Of a stretch of 44,411 nt of DNA, positions 9,501 through 17,784 are shown piece by piece. The notes under the pieces were generated by a model that worked only from the letters and a program-made list of their open reading frames with translations, did not search any database and was not told where the DNA came from. Position numbers and translations under genes: made by a program. The stretch comes from a virus: the IMG/VR virus record IMGVR_UViG_3300027985_000521, positions 1 to 44,411 of that record; one strand, 5' to 3'. Positions within the stretch are counted from its first letter, which is position 1. Each line of letters starts with the position of its first letter.

Positions 9501-10186
9501 AATCCGAATCCGATGCCAGCTGCCATACCTAAATAGGGGCGTGTTTCAGCCAGCTCTTCGGCTGCGTAAGTTATACCGTATTCACCAGGAGACGCCGCTA
9601 AAAACATTTTAAGACCGTAAGCTCCGCCTATTTTCCAAGAAGCCGCGCCGCCAGTCATTAAAAATTCTATCGGAGAAGTGACTTCAATAAGAGGCTTGTC
9701 TTCTAACGCTATGGCCTTAGAAACTTCATTAGTCCCCATAGCTAAAGACTTTGCGTAATTACGAGCATGCCGCTTTTGTCGTAACTCTTCGAGTTCAGCT
9801 ACGCTATCTGGTATAGTCAGCATACCGCGTTCTCTTTCCACGGCCTGAGCGAATAATTCTTTAGGAGTAGACTTAGTTGGTTCTATAGTCATCTCCGAAT
9901 CAGTAGGGGCCTGGGAAACTGCGGTCGGTGTCGAAACTTCGGGTGTTGTCGGTATTGAAACTTCGGGTGTCGTCGGCGCCGAAACTTCAGGTGCCGTCAC
10001 GACCGCTGAGGGGGCTTCCGGAGCTGGAGTCTCTATTTTTGCAGCTTCAGCCATCAGCTCCTGCTTTCGCCGTACAGCATTAACCTTATCTTCTATCTCA
10101 AATCCAGCCTGTAAAGCTAAATTTGCGGGGTTATCATCACTATAAAACTCAGCAAATTCAGTTTTTATTTTGTAGGCATTGTTCAT
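6503..10186 (-). CDS. Very large internal virion (ejection) protein
   Basis: The 1227-residue product starts at ATG 10186 and overlaps the previous stop (ATGA). The order portal, capsid, tail tube, then three or four large helical proteins mirrors the T7 gp14-gp15-gp16 core. Residues about 50-95 hold a Pro/Thr-rich linker with repeated PEVS-PTTPEVS units. Hydrophobic stretches lie near residues 175-235. A segment at about residues 548-605 contains YYRGG, and later HIIRFEPNLSSLP. That layout is loosely like ADP-ribosyltransferase domains of polyvalent proteins, but this is only a suspicion. No lytic transglycosylase motif was found. It probably acts during genome ejection. Confidence 0.75.
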   Translation of the reverse strand: MNNAYKIKTEFAEFYSDDNPANLALQAGFEIEDKVNAVRRKQELMAEAAKIETPAPEAPSAVVTAPEVSAPTTPEVSIPTTPEVSTPTAVSQAPTDSEMTIEPTKSTPKELFAQAVERERGMLTIPDSVAELEELRQKRHARNYAKSLAMGTNEVSKAIALEDKPLIEVTSPIEFLMTGGAASWKIGGAYGLKMFLAASPGEYGITYAAEELAETRPYLGMAAGIGFGLVHGLAAEKAINKVRGVLTSKNSNAITEAIEKTVSMKIERASTGQYDPLTAPPVAKSTGLSEDQTIFNINSSSSANQATRKNYAQIQAEKFKHMAKRVESERASIQVKVEAGDLRSPEVRQVFREVIDLAHKTELTPDEAKTMQILKTEIIKAERESSVVNKTPDLPFSEASSPIVSKRIHNAVRNKVSSDWYGENALETIDGEVTPASMEKAITALRARLVKEGMSIEDAVKKAPDLFKERLAKGMYGADFIDDVNARNQELLNAFKKANPNKKAPLIRLYKQAEEEMLEIYKNGIDEEVAKKLEAVKPDSFEGIKNTYYRGGIDELDPKYMAPPGSIAMRKAVEAGQSRFKAHDYDISDHLVYVEDKHIIRFEPNLSSLPKAEPSNAVSRIFDYDNIKTVGDMRTALGRLYNKYRTSKQQIWPPKGSADMRPKYPAADRLKVETPYFDTTDNKVKTFKALPDDEVEAIAKLYGWDRSMISNVTVTNDKGSFRISAEDILKGREDFQAWQITDPKGVKFNQWWSVESKNLGASEAKLLGQEANVSSKFRKANSGFQQYRKQREEFLRKAMGFPSAEAHKELGKAYEYYNKLDEVAVVRNILAADVKNLKGSPYERQAKKAMILYGDMLSGSNRLGALNDISRNHARAIAYEEIHKYQEGLSPKELAANYDDVVARYADANDVDFEDADLALRQLAEEDEARRVSEYSSMQDWEIESGDSLVPRQDLSVSDQAGVSMQVGTYRNRSALDQLTDAESLKLGQQLNRVEDHFGVRFIDDLYMPAYIGGSGRINIFKLNTMDDMASLLQTHASFRDSSGQMLITSAKRVNPEHDLGIVPYEGFSDESVQLISRTLMDTQAQMGEMASVILTHPDDIMSVLAFDKLRAVNSMLSTQLKTGAPSAESLDVFRSLNFKGKNDRAILKNILKSLDRNYIVGPDGSFDMRMSQALAGQYAMLNTPAQRASAVLRWADIDTHLNMAEHNTKINELRWQAENILKKVCD

Positions 10187-11910
10187 TGCATAGGTCCTGA
10201 AGTAGTATTAATATCCTGCATGTAATAGGCATACTGCAGACGAAGGTTAGTGGCGTCTCTTGTGTATCTTTTCCTAATTGTAGGGTCAGCTAAAACAGAC
10301 GCGTGATTGGCCTTAGTTAGCCCATAAATCTGCGCTAAGTCGTAAGATGCCATTTTATATTCTCTAGCTATAGCGTAAGACTTTTCTTCCGGAGTTTTGT
10401 AAGCTTGAAGATCGATGTCTAGGTGCCTAAGCCCGCCGTTTTCAAGTCCTGGAACGTCGACCAGGTGACCTTTCTGCAACTTAAATTGCGCAAATTGCCG
10501 ACTTGGATTCTGTGGGTCAAATATCTTCTTCTTAGTCTCATAGAAAGCTAGTTCAGGGGAAGTACCGTCTTCTTTAGCCTTCATTATCGCATCCGCGAAC
10601 ATACGGCGCATACTATGACTTTCAGCAGCTACTTCCTCGCTTATAAACTTAGTAAATGGCCCAGGCTGCGGCAAAATAGAGTTTATGAATTCATTTGAGT
10701 TATTTATTAAGTTTTTGATATTCTCGTCTCTTAGGGCTACCGCTTTTTTATAATACTCCGCCCGTTTCGGCCCAAGTGATGCCCACTCTTCTGATAATAA
10801 AACATTCGGATTATCCGCTAGTTCTGGAAGCCTTTGCATAGCCAGTACTTCAGCGTCAGTCGAACTAGCACTATGCTCCATATGGTCGTCAAATAGCTTC
10901 TCAGCTTTAACTCGCATTTCTGGGTCCGTAACCATATTAAGAATAGCTTTGTCTCCCGTCTTTAATGATATATCTAAAATACCAGTAAACTGTTCTTCAT
11001 TCTGCTGTTTTATTAAAGCGGCCTGCTCCTTCTCTGCGGTAAGACGACTCGCGTTTTGCCTAGCTCGCGCATCGACAAATTTATTAGCCATCTTGATAAG
11101 TGAATCAGTTCCAACTAAAGGAACCTTTGATTGAAATTGCGAGTCTATGCCACCGGCTATCTGAATATACCTTTGAGCTAAGCCGAAGTCTTCTTTAGCT
11201 ATCGCAGTTTCTACTATAGTAGGAAAAGTCTTTTCCATCAGAATTTGCTGTTGTAAAACCGCCGCCTCCGGATTTCCGGGATTTTGCTTAGCAATTTCTA
11301 CCATTTGGCCCCCGAGAACATTCATCATCTTCTCAGGGTCTTTCATGTCTAAAACTAATCTTCGCTCCAAGGCTTGCTCTTTAGCCATACGAATTTGGTC
11401 CTGCCAAACCGTATTTTGCTTAGCTGCATGCTCAGCGCCTTTAGACAAAAAATTATTTGTCATCTTTTTCAAGGGCATAGTCTGTTTCAGCTTTACAGAC
11501 TCATCAGACCCGGCAGAAATTTCTGACATTATATTATTAATACTCTCTTGATAATTCTTGTAACCGTCTACTCCAGCACGCCCGACTTGTGTCTCATATT
11601 CGATAAACAGGCTGGTCATTTGGTCTTGAGCACTAATCATATTTTCTTCGGCTCTTGCGGTAGCTTGGCGATCATGATAGTCCATCGCGGCGTTAGTCCA
11701 AACTTGAGCCATATTAGCTGCGGCAGCTGGGGCGTCAGAAACTATGATTTTCGGGACAGGCATATCCGTCCGACGTATATTTGCGGCATTAGGGTTTATA
11801 TAAGGGGCGCGTATACTTGAGACCGCGCTAGAGCCGTCTACAAGTACCGGGTTAAGCATGCCCCTACTAGTGTTTCCAGTCTGAACACCAATTGATGGAA
11901 GCTTAGCCAT
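10183..11910 (-). CDS. Internal virion (ejection) protein, gp15-like position
   Basis: The 575-residue product starts at ATG 11910 and overlaps the upstream stop as TAATG. It is almost entirely predicted helical and rich in Ala, Glu, Lys and Gln, with long heptad-like stretches (about residues 60-330). It has no signal peptide or membrane segment. It sits directly after the gp14-like gene and before the giant core proteins, the place of T7 gp15. I see no catalytic motif. The call rests on gene order, composition and length rather than a recognised signature. Confidence 0.7.
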   Translation of the reverse strand: MAKLPSIGVQTGNTSRGMLNPVLVDGSSAVSSIRAPYINPNAANIRRTDMPVPKIIVSDAPAAAANMAQVWTNAAMDYHDRQATARAEENMISAQDQMTSLFIEYETQVGRAGVDGYKNYQESINNIMSEISAGSDESVKLKQTMPLKKMTNNFLSKGAEHAAKQNTVWQDQIRMAKEQALERRLVLDMKDPEKMMNVLGGQMVEIAKQNPGNPEAAVLQQQILMEKTFPTIVETAIAKEDFGLAQRYIQIAGGIDSQFQSKVPLVGTDSLIKMANKFVDARARQNASRLTAEKEQAALIKQQNEEQFTGILDISLKTGDKAILNMVTDPEMRVKAEKLFDDHMEHSASSTDAEVLAMQRLPELADNPNVLLSEEWASLGPKRAEYYKKAVALRDENIKNLINNSNEFINSILPQPGPFTKFISEEVAAESHSMRRMFADAIMKAKEDGTSPELAFYETKKKIFDPQNPSRQFAQFKLQKGHLVDVPGLENGGLRHLDIDLQAYKTPEEKSYAIAREYKMASYDLAQIYGLTKANHASVLADPTIRKRYTRDATNLRLQYAYYMQDINTTSGPMQ

Positions 11911-12713
11911 TAGTCTCTCCCGTAATAATCGGAAGCTGCTTGAGCCCCGGTATTAAACAAGCCAGATAACAAACTGCTGCCTATCTGGGTGTTATTCTGA
12001 TTATAATTTGTATCAGCCCCAGCCATTCCAGCATCGCGTGCGCTGATTGCTGAAGCTCTATCCGCAGCATTTGAAATTATAGACTCAGTTATCATTCCAG
12101 CTGCTTGAAGTTTGCTATTAGCCAAAGACATATTTGCCGCGAGATTTCCCTCCCATAGAGTTTTCTTAACGGCCATATTACCTTCCCATAAACCTTTAGC
12201 CCGAGCATTCGATATCTCGGCGGCCTTAATATCCGCGTTATGCCTTATAACAAATGAGTCAAGAGCCTCAGCGGTCTTCTGGTCAATAATAACATCTGCA
12301 TTACTATCTTGACCCATAACTGTGCCTGACGCAGCCTGTTGAGCCTCGATGCCGCCGCGCTCTACAGCTCGCTGTTTAGCTAAAAGCCCCTGGTCAAGCT
12401 CTTCAGCATTCCACATCTGGTCAAGCTCTTCTGCTAGCAGCCTATCATTATATACAGTGGTCGCCCAGATTATATTAGCATTGGTCTCAGCAGTAGCTAA
12501 AGATGCGTTAGCTTGCAGCCTACCGGTTGCCATAGCCATAGCGGCATTAGCTTGACTAATTGCCGACCTAGCTGCTATATTTGTCAGCGCAGTATTATAA
12601 TTTGCTTCTGCGTTATACCTATTCCACGCTAGCTGACTTTCGTTTTGCTTACTCGCACTATTAGCAGAAATTATAGAACTTATAGCTTGAGCCGCGATTA
12701 TCATCCACGCCAT
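11910..12713 (-). CDS. Internal virion protein, T7 gp14-like
   Basis: The 267-residue product starts at ATG 12713 with TAATG overlap to the nozzle gene. The N-terminus MAWMIIAAQAISSIISANS is hydrophobic and is followed by long Ala/Asn/Gln-rich helices up to about residue 215. The C-terminus is Gly/Asn/Ser-rich (around NYNQNNTQIGSSLLSGLF). This pattern is typical of podovirus core proteins that follow the tail nozzle gene, and T7 gp14 is the best-known member. It is expected to form part of the channel through the outer membrane on ejection. Confidence 0.75.
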   Translation of the reverse strand: MAWMIIAAQAISSIISANSASKQNESQLAWNRYNAEANYNTALTNIAARSAISQANAAMAMATGRLQANASLATAETNANIIWATTVYNDRLLAEELDQMWNAEELDQGLLAKQRAVERGGIEAQQAASGTVMGQDSNADVIIDQKTAEALDSFVIRHNADIKAAEISNARAKGLWEGNMAVKKTLWEGNLAANMSLANSKLQAAGMITESIISNAADRASAISARDAGMAGADTNYNQNNTQIGSSLLSGLFNTGAQAASDYYGRD

Positions 12714-14548
12714 TATATATCTCCTACCTCAACTGAATCTACGATACCTCTAACAGTCATTGGCAAAGGCAAATCTTGTTTAATATAATACCGAGTATTA
12801 CGACCTACACTCTCAGGAAGATCATATAATATCCATCCGGAAAACAGCGGAATTTGCTCTCCTGTCATATCAGAAACGCGTCTAAAAGGAACTTCTTCTT
12901 CGCGATCGCCTTCAAATATGTCAGATATGCCTACTTTACAGCCTATGGTCTTATAAAAATCGATATACAGCTGTACATACCTTTGGTATCGGCCTAATAT
13001 AGTTCCGTTATTTCCGGGTACGTCAACTAAGTTAGGTTTAATTATAGTTGTATAGCTTAAACCTACTACGACATCTGTATAAGAATTATTAAGTGTTATA
13101 CTGCCGTCTATTACTGTTCTATTTGGGTGTACAGCCCCATTGGCCAAAATAGCTACATCGAGTCCTTCTAAATGATCAAGCCTAGTTAACTCACTAGTAG
13201 CAGCTCCACTATAAACTGCGTAGCTATCTAAAAATCTAGCGTCAAGTGGTGAATCAGACTTAAACATATCATCAAGTTTTTCTAGGTAATACTTGTCCTC
13301 CCCGTCTACCTCACGTTGAACTATAAACCAGACGTCGTCCTCTCTAGTTTCACCTGGGATGCACGCAACCGACTTATAATTACCTTGAGTAGTATGTTGG
13401 TGCCATCCTACTACTTTATGCTGCCTCTGGTAAGTGATAGCTATAATACGCCCGTCTTCACGAACACACCATATTATACTGTCTGGAGTTTGTTGATAAG
13501 CCCAATCAATTATGGAATAATTTTCAGTTAAATGAGGCGACAAAATAGCCATGTCAGACGTTTTATAGCTATCATATGTATAATCATAAACAAATTCATT
13601 CACCGTTCGGCCATGGCGCTCTACAAATAGCGTCGTCAATCCAACTAATAATGGTTTATTTGCCTCTGACCCATTATTAGTCTGCCGCTGTGCTAAAATA
13701 TTTGTTGGGGTTAACGCTGTCTGAGTAGACCCTTGAACAGTCCACTCATTACCAATCGTTCCTATATGTAAAGATTTACCTGACGTAATCCATACTATTT
13801 TATTTTGAGTCCCTGAGTCAAGTGTAAATGTAATTGCATCTGAGTCAAGTAAAGGGGAGCTAACGCCAAAGTTTGAAAAGTCCCCTGCTTGAGAAGTCCA
13901 CACGGTTTGCCTTCTCGTTAAGTTTGCTGCGAACACCAGTCTTTGCTGATGGAAAGTTACGCGCTCGGGATATCCGTCTGTCGAATTCCATTCAGAAGGC
14001 TGGTCTGTGAAAGTTATTTCAGTGAGCTCCCAACAATAGTGCCCCCATCTTTTTATAATATGCGGAAGCAGACCTGATTGAGCTATATACATTTCATCAG
14101 CAGACTGTGCCCAATCAAAATTTTCTATATCCCAGGCACTAGGAAGAGTGAGCATTACTACTTCTCCAGCTGTTTCTGAAACAGATGTTCCTGGAGGGCA
14201 CTCAGTTATAGGAGGGTCATCATATACTATTAATCCGTCTCTGTATCCAAAAACGAGTCTTGCAGTGCCATCAGTATGCCTAAAGAAAACTAAATCATAT
14301 GCCTGTATTTCATTAAATATAAAAGAAATTTGTCTTACCTCAGGATTTGCGGTGTCAAGTCCTAATGAAGTAAGATCATAAATAAACTTAGTTCCTGGGC
14401 GCCTAACCGCGGGTCCTTGTGTAGCACAAATAGCATTGACCAGTTGTTCACACCCGTTTTTGTATCTTTCAAAATCAACCCTGTCGTTCATTAAAGGGGA
14501 TAACTCACCCGCTGTAAATGAATGCTTAAGTCTATGAACTGTAGGCAT
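12713..14548 (-). CDS. Tail nozzle / tubular protein B-like
   Basis: The 611-residue product starts at ATG 14548 behind AGGAG. The N-terminal pattern, F.AGELSPLMNDRVDFERY followed by GC..L.N......GP..RRPGT.F, is characteristic of the large podovirus nozzle family. The rest is beta-rich with repeated Trp/Tyr positions (VTFHQQRLVFA, 'VERHGRTVNEFVYDY'), as expected for a beta-propeller-like nozzle. Length is normal for the family. It follows the gp11-like adaptor and precedes the core proteins, so it likely forms the tail tip that receives fibres and releases the core. Confidence 0.88.
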   Translation of the reverse strand: MPTVHRLKHSFTAGELSPLMNDRVDFERYKNGCEQLVNAICATQGPAVRRPGTKFIYDLTSLGLDTANPEVRQISFIFNEIQAYDLVFFRHTDGTARLVFGYRDGLIVYDDPPITECPPGTSVSETAGEVVMLTLPSAWDIENFDWAQSADEMYIAQSGLLPHIIKRWGHYCWELTEITFTDQPSEWNSTDGYPERVTFHQQRLVFAANLTRRQTVWTSQAGDFSNFGVSSPLLDSDAITFTLDSGTQNKIVWITSGKSLHIGTIGNEWTVQGSTQTALTPTNILAQRQTNNGSEANKPLLVGLTTLFVERHGRTVNEFVYDYTYDSYKTSDMAILSPHLTENYSIIDWAYQQTPDSIIWCVREDGRIIAITYQRQHKVVGWHQHTTQGNYKSVACIPGETREDDVWFIVQREVDGEDKYYLEKLDDMFKSDSPLDARFLDSYAVYSGAATSELTRLDHLEGLDVAILANGAVHPNRTVIDGSITLNNSYTDVVVGLSYTTIIKPNLVDVPGNNGTILGRYQRYVQLYIDFYKTIGCKVGISDIFEGDREEEVPFRRVSDMTGEQIPLFSGWILYDLPESVGRNTRYYIKQDLPLPMTVRGIVDSVEVGDI

Positions 14549-14560
14549 TACAAACTCCTA

Positions 14561-15169
14561 TCAATCAGGGTTGACAAATTTGTCATTTTCAGGGTCGCTG
14601 TCGTACGAAATATAGTCATTCTCTCCGTTCGCATCGGCCTCCCAGACATTAGACTGCTCGACTATAAACTGGTCGTTTAACTGTTTAGTTAGAGACCTAG
14701 TTCCAGTCAAAGCTGGCGACATAAAGACTGCCATACCGAGACCTAACAAAAATGAAAAAGTTGTTGAAAAAGCCGCTGGGTTAACTTCTTGATGGGTATA
14801 GTATAGGTATATGCCGTCCTCGCCTGCCGCGGTTTCACAAAATAAAGTGGGGCCCCTATCCGAGCCAAGAATTATCCACCTAGTAGAACTGCCTCTAGGA
14901 GCTATATCTCGTGGCACTAAACACCCAGCGGGTAAAGCGTACGGATATAGATTAGAAGGTATCTCGCTTTCATCGAGATCAAGGGCGGAGAGTTTCTTAT
15001 ATCTACGTGCGAAAGGCCAGTCAAACTTAGTAAGTAACTGATCCCGTAGGCTATCAAAAAATACTTTAGCCATTCTAGCACGCTTGTTATCTTCGTCTAT
15101 CGATCTGATAGATTCCAGGCCAAGATGCGCCAAAGCTAGGTTGCAGATATCGACTTTAGATTGTGGCAT
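14561..15169 (-). CDS. Tail tubular protein A-like head-tail adaptor
   Basis: The 202-residue product starts at ATG 15169 behind AAGG. The N-terminus KVDICNLALAHLGLESIRSI, followed by DED..RARMAKVFFDSLRD.LL..FDWPFA, is the signature of the T7 gp11 / P22 gp4-like adaptor family that forms a ring under the portal. Length fits the family. The final 20 residues are acidic (GENDYISYDSDPENDKF). It lies directly upstream of the nozzle gene, the usual order. Confidence 0.9.
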   Translation of the reverse strand: MPQSKVDICNLALAHLGLESIRSIDEDNKRARMAKVFFDSLRDQLLTKFDWPFARRYKKLSALDLDESEIPSNLYPYALPAGCLVPRDIAPRGSSTRWIILGSDRGPTLFCETAAGEDGIYLYYTHQEVNPAAFSTTFSFLLGLGMAVFMSPALTGTRSLTKQLNDQFIVEQSNVWEADANGENDYISYDSDPENDKFVNPD

Positions 15170-15178
15170 AAACTAACC

Positions 15179-15508
15179 TTACTGAGCAGGAGGAACGTTT
15201 GGTTTAGGCGGCTGGTTCGCTTCGCGTTCACGTACGTCTAAAATTTGGGCGACCACTTTAGCTTTCGATTCTTTTTTTAAGGCCACGTTAAACTTATCAA
15301 GAATTACTTTTTTAGCATCCTCAAAAAGCCAAGTAGCTTCAGTAAGCTCAGCTTCTGAAGCCGTCAAAAAATCAATAGCTGCGTCTTCAAGTGGCACGAA
15401 ATGCAACGGACACTTTTTAAATGTTTCGACGTCACCCGGATTATACCTAATAGGCCTACCGCCCGCCGGAGGAGTAATATAACACTTTCGTCTGCATACG
15501 CATTTCAT
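15179..15508 (-). CDS. Small Cys/Pro-containing structural-region protein
   Basis: The 109-residue product starts at ATG 15508, overlapping the previous stop as ATGA. The N-terminus carries a C-x-C..C cluster (MKCVCRRKC) and a 'RYNPGDVETF' stretch. The middle is helical (residues 43-93), and the end is a Pro-rich tail (PPKPNVPPAQ). The N-terminus resembles small phage proteins of the head-completion region, but I cannot name the family. The function is unknown. Confidence 0.65.
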   Translation of the reverse strand: MKCVCRRKCYITPPAGGRPIRYNPGDVETFKKCPLHFVPLEDAAIDFLTASEAELTEATWLFEDAKKVILDKFNVALKKESKAKVVAQILDVREREANQPPKPNVPPAQ

Positions 15509-15678
15509 GATTCTTTTTGCTCCTTTGACTCTATCATAAAAATAGTAGTCATATTATGTTTCTTCTCAGACCCAGAAGCCGTTGCAAAAGCTGCACGAAT
15601 TGCGTCTACTGCAGAAGCAACTGCTATCTTCTGGGCCGCGCTAAGGGCCTTATAGTTATCTTGGTCTGTATAAGCCAT
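15505..15678 (-). CDS. Small hypothetical protein after the capsid genes
   Basis: This is a 57-residue product. The open frame reaches a TTG at 15690, but the ATG at 15678 (MAYTDQDNYK) has GAGG at the right distance and is the better start. The protein is a probable helical hairpin with an Ala-rich centre (AAQKIAVASAVDAIRAAFATA). The stop overlaps the next start (ATGA). The T-run of the terminator at 15689-15718 almost touches its ribosome binding site, which would limit its expression relative to the cement protein. Function unknown. Confidence 0.6.
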   Translation of the reverse strand: MAYTDQDNYKALSAAQKIAVASAVDAIRAAFATASGSEKKHNMTTIFMIESKEQKES

Positions 15679-15688
15679 TTCATACCTC

Positions 15689-15718
15689 AAAAAGCTCGGT
15701 AATAGAATATTACCGAGC
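15689..15718 (-). terminator. Rho-independent terminator after capsid/cement genes
   Basis: On the minus strand an 11-bp perfect stem (GCTCGGTAATA / TATTACCGAGC, 15718-15708 and 15704-15694) with a 3-nt loop is followed by TTTTT at 15693-15689. It lies between the cement protein and the rest of the late block. It probably acts as a partial terminator, giving the capsid genes more message than the tail genes. T7 uses a comparable site after its capsid gene. Confidence 0.9.
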
Positions 15719-15743
15719 CTTAGAATTTACACTAACGTGCTAT

Positions 15744-16097
15744 TTATTTATTAGTTTGACCACTGTCTAAAATGATTCCGGCAGTTACTGTACCTGCTGT
15801 AATACCTGTAAGAGCAATTGTAACAAACTCTTTAGTTTCAGAAGGTAATGTAAAAGTCACGCCGCCTTCATTCATCTCAGTAGCTGAAGCAGGCACAGTA
15901 AGGAGCGCGTCTGTCGCGGCTCCTACAGTAGCACCGTCAGTAACTGCAATAGCAGTCATATCAGTTACGCCTACGCCTGACGCGAAAACTTTCAATGGAC
16001 GTCCGGGGCCGGGCCTGATACACCCAAGATCAAGAACAGCCGGAGTCGCGTCAAATGCGGCTTCATCAAGAAACATTGATTCATAATCAAGTATCAT
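15744..16097 (-). CDS. Bbp16-like capsid cement (decoration) protein
   Basis: The 117-residue product starts at ATG 16097 behind a strong AGGAGG. The N-terminus MILDYESMFLDEAAFDATPA, followed by DLG and GPGRPLKVF, matches the cement protein family of Bordetella phage BPP-1 (Bbp16) and relatives, which stabilises the shell from outside. The remainder is a beta-sandwich-like Ala/Thr/Val sequence. It is directly downstream of the major capsid gene with an 11-nt gap and upstream of a terminator, so it should be made in large amounts together with the shell protein. Confidence 0.88.
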   Translation of the reverse strand: MILDYESMFLDEAAFDATPAVLDLGCIRPGPGRPLKVFASGVGVTDMTAIAVTDGATVGAATDALLTVPASATEMNEGGVTFTLPSETKEFVTIALTGITAGTVTAGIILDSGQTNK

Positions 16098-16108
16098 TAT
16101 AGTCCTCC

Positions 16109-17131
16109 TTAAGCCACAACGGCTTCAGTTGTAAGCAGAGCATCACACTGTTTCAGAGGAATACCGGAGATGTTCAGCTGGTTTTGGACTCCGTATACAT
16201 CATCCATACTCAGAGCCATATTGTTTTTTCTGAGCGCGGCCTTCTGGAATCTTGAACGTACTTGGCGGTTCATATAGAAAACCGGGCGGCAGGCGTTAAG
16301 ATACGGAATCGCATTAGTTGCGTCAATCATGATATCGCAAAGTGTATTAATCGCGGCTTCATCAAGAGTTGCGCCAACCTCAACATTCGCGATTCGAACG
16401 ATATAACGCCAATCTTTAACAGCAAGACCGTGCTGCAGACGATAATGTGTAGCCAAGCCACGAAATACTTTACCTTCCGCGTCACGACAGTCAATTTCAC
16501 CGAGGTCTTCAGTTTCAATACCAGCCTTAGAACCTTTTGGGTAAATTCCAAACACAGACATTTCACCCCAGCCTACAAGCCATATAGATGCCTGAGAGTC
16601 CGCAGTAGAACCTCCACCTGACAGAACATGGTCCATGCCAAAATCATTTGCCTGAGGCTTATTAGCTGGAGTACCGAGAACGTCATAACGGGGAGACAAC
16701 CCAAGAAAACCTGCAGGATTGGAAACCAAATCTCCATAAAATAACGCGTCGGCCAACTGCTGATTCATACCTTCAAGAAACCTCTTATCCTCGTTAAGAC
16801 GAAACTGAGCGATATCTCGAGACATTCTTGCGAGTACTTTATCAACTTCTGACCGGCCTTCAAGCAGGCCAATGGTATCACTAACCTGAGCTGTAGAGCC
16901 TTTAGTTGGTCGAATACCATAATTGAGTTTACGCCAAGTTCCTTCAGGAAGCGTAGCGTCGATTGTATGAGTATGCGAGGTGGTCTCATTTGCCTCGTAA
17001 AAAGGCATGTCATCGAGAACCTCATTTGTTTCCGAGAGCAACTGACCTACAGCGGCCAGGGTTCCATCCGGCTCTAGTTGTTTGGTGAGCTCGCCAATTG
17101 TTGGCCATCCGCCACTTGGATCATATACCAT
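16109..17131 (-). CDS. Major capsid protein (epsilon15/BPP-1 type)
   Basis: The 340-residue product starts at ATG 17131 behind AAGGAG. Length and sequence style (P.eANE.TSH, LPEG.WR.LN.GI.P.K.ST, 'NEDKRFLEGMNQQLADALFYGD') fit the epsilon15 gp7 / BPP-1 Bbp17 capsid family, which has the HK97 fold. The gene is framed by scaffold and cement genes as in those phages. It forms the icosahedral shell. No frameshifted minor form is apparent at its 3' end. Confidence 0.88.
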   Translation of the reverse strand: MVYDPSGGWPTIGELTKQLEPDGTLAAVGQLLSETNEVLDDMPFYEANETTSHTHTIDATLPEGTWRKLNYGIRPTKGSTAQVSDTIGLLEGRSEVDKVLARMSRDIAQFRLNEDKRFLEGMNQQLADALFYGDLVSNPAGFLGLSPRYDVLGTPANKPQANDFGMDHVLSGGGSTADSQASIWLVGWGEMSVFGIYPKGSKAGIETEDLGEIDCRDAEGKVFRGLATHYRLQHGLAVKDWRYIVRIANVEVGATLDEAAINTLCDIMIDATNAIPYLNACRPVFYMNRQVRSRFQKAALRKNNMALSMDDVYGVQNQLNISGIPLKQCDALLTTEAVVA

Positions 17132-17142
17132 TATAATTCTCC

Positions 17143-17784
17143 TTACTGTTTAGGCACGTCATTAGGGTACATTCTATGTGCCATACTAGTTCGCGCAGGT
17201 TTAGTGGACTGCGCTCTACCTTTAATAAATCCGCCCTCTTTTAGCTTTGTACCAAGACTCAAGAGGAAATTAAGAACTACAGGACTATTACCATAGCCAG
17301 TGTCATTCAATACTTTAGTAAGCTCTCCATTAGGGTCGTGAAAAGCTAGACCTTGTCGAATAACGGCGAGGTTTTCATCCTTTTTATCACCCCACTGCTC
17401 GAGTTGGTTTATGCCAGCCTGATGCATCGCCGTGCGCGTAGAAGCATCATGACTCGCGAGTACTTTACCAAACTGTTGTAGTGAAGCGTCTACCTGCTCC
17501 TGAGTAAATCCGTTCGCGTTTGCGAATTCCCCAAACTCTGCAGGTACTCCCTTTGGCAACTTATATTCAGTGGCGGCAGGTACTACGCGTTCAGTTTGCG
17601 AAGACTCGTCTGAAGTATCCTGAGCTTGTGGTTGCTGTTGGGCAGTTTGCGTATTTGTATTTTGCTGAGATACTGAGTCAGCAGAAGACTGTTGTGCACT
17701 TGAGGTCGCTTGAGACTGCTGGGTATCTGCAGCCTGCTGGGAAGCGTCCGATGCGTGTGATTGGGCGGAAGCGTCTTGGCTCAT
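17143..17784 (-). CDS. Capsid scaffolding protein
   Basis: The 213-residue product starts at ATG 17784, overlapping the upstream stop (ATGA). Residues 1-70 are Gln/Ser/Ala/Thr-rich and disordered. A helical region follows (residues 80-140, EQVDASLQQFGKVLASHD), and the C-terminus is basic (KPARTSMAHRMYP), suited to binding the capsid inner surface. Composition, length and position between portal-side genes and the capsid gene are typical of podovirus scaffolds, which guide procapsid assembly and then leave. Confidence 0.85.
   Translation of the reverse strand: MSQDASAQSHASDASQQAADTQQSQATSSAQQSSADSVSQQNTNTQTAQQQPQAQDTSDESSQTERVVPAATEYKLPKGVPAEFGEFANANGFTQEQVDASLQQFGKVLASHDASTRTAMHQAGINQLEQWGDKKDENLAVIRQGLAFHDPNGELTKVLNDTGYGNSPVVLNFLLSLGTKLKEGGFIKGRAQSTKPARTSMAHRMYPNDVPKQ

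Noticed and set aside
15772-16086. 104-codon plus-strand frame opposite the cement protein
   Set aside because: It is exactly antisense to the well-supported Bbp16-like gene, with Ala/Val/Thr composition mirrored from it and no ribosome binding site.
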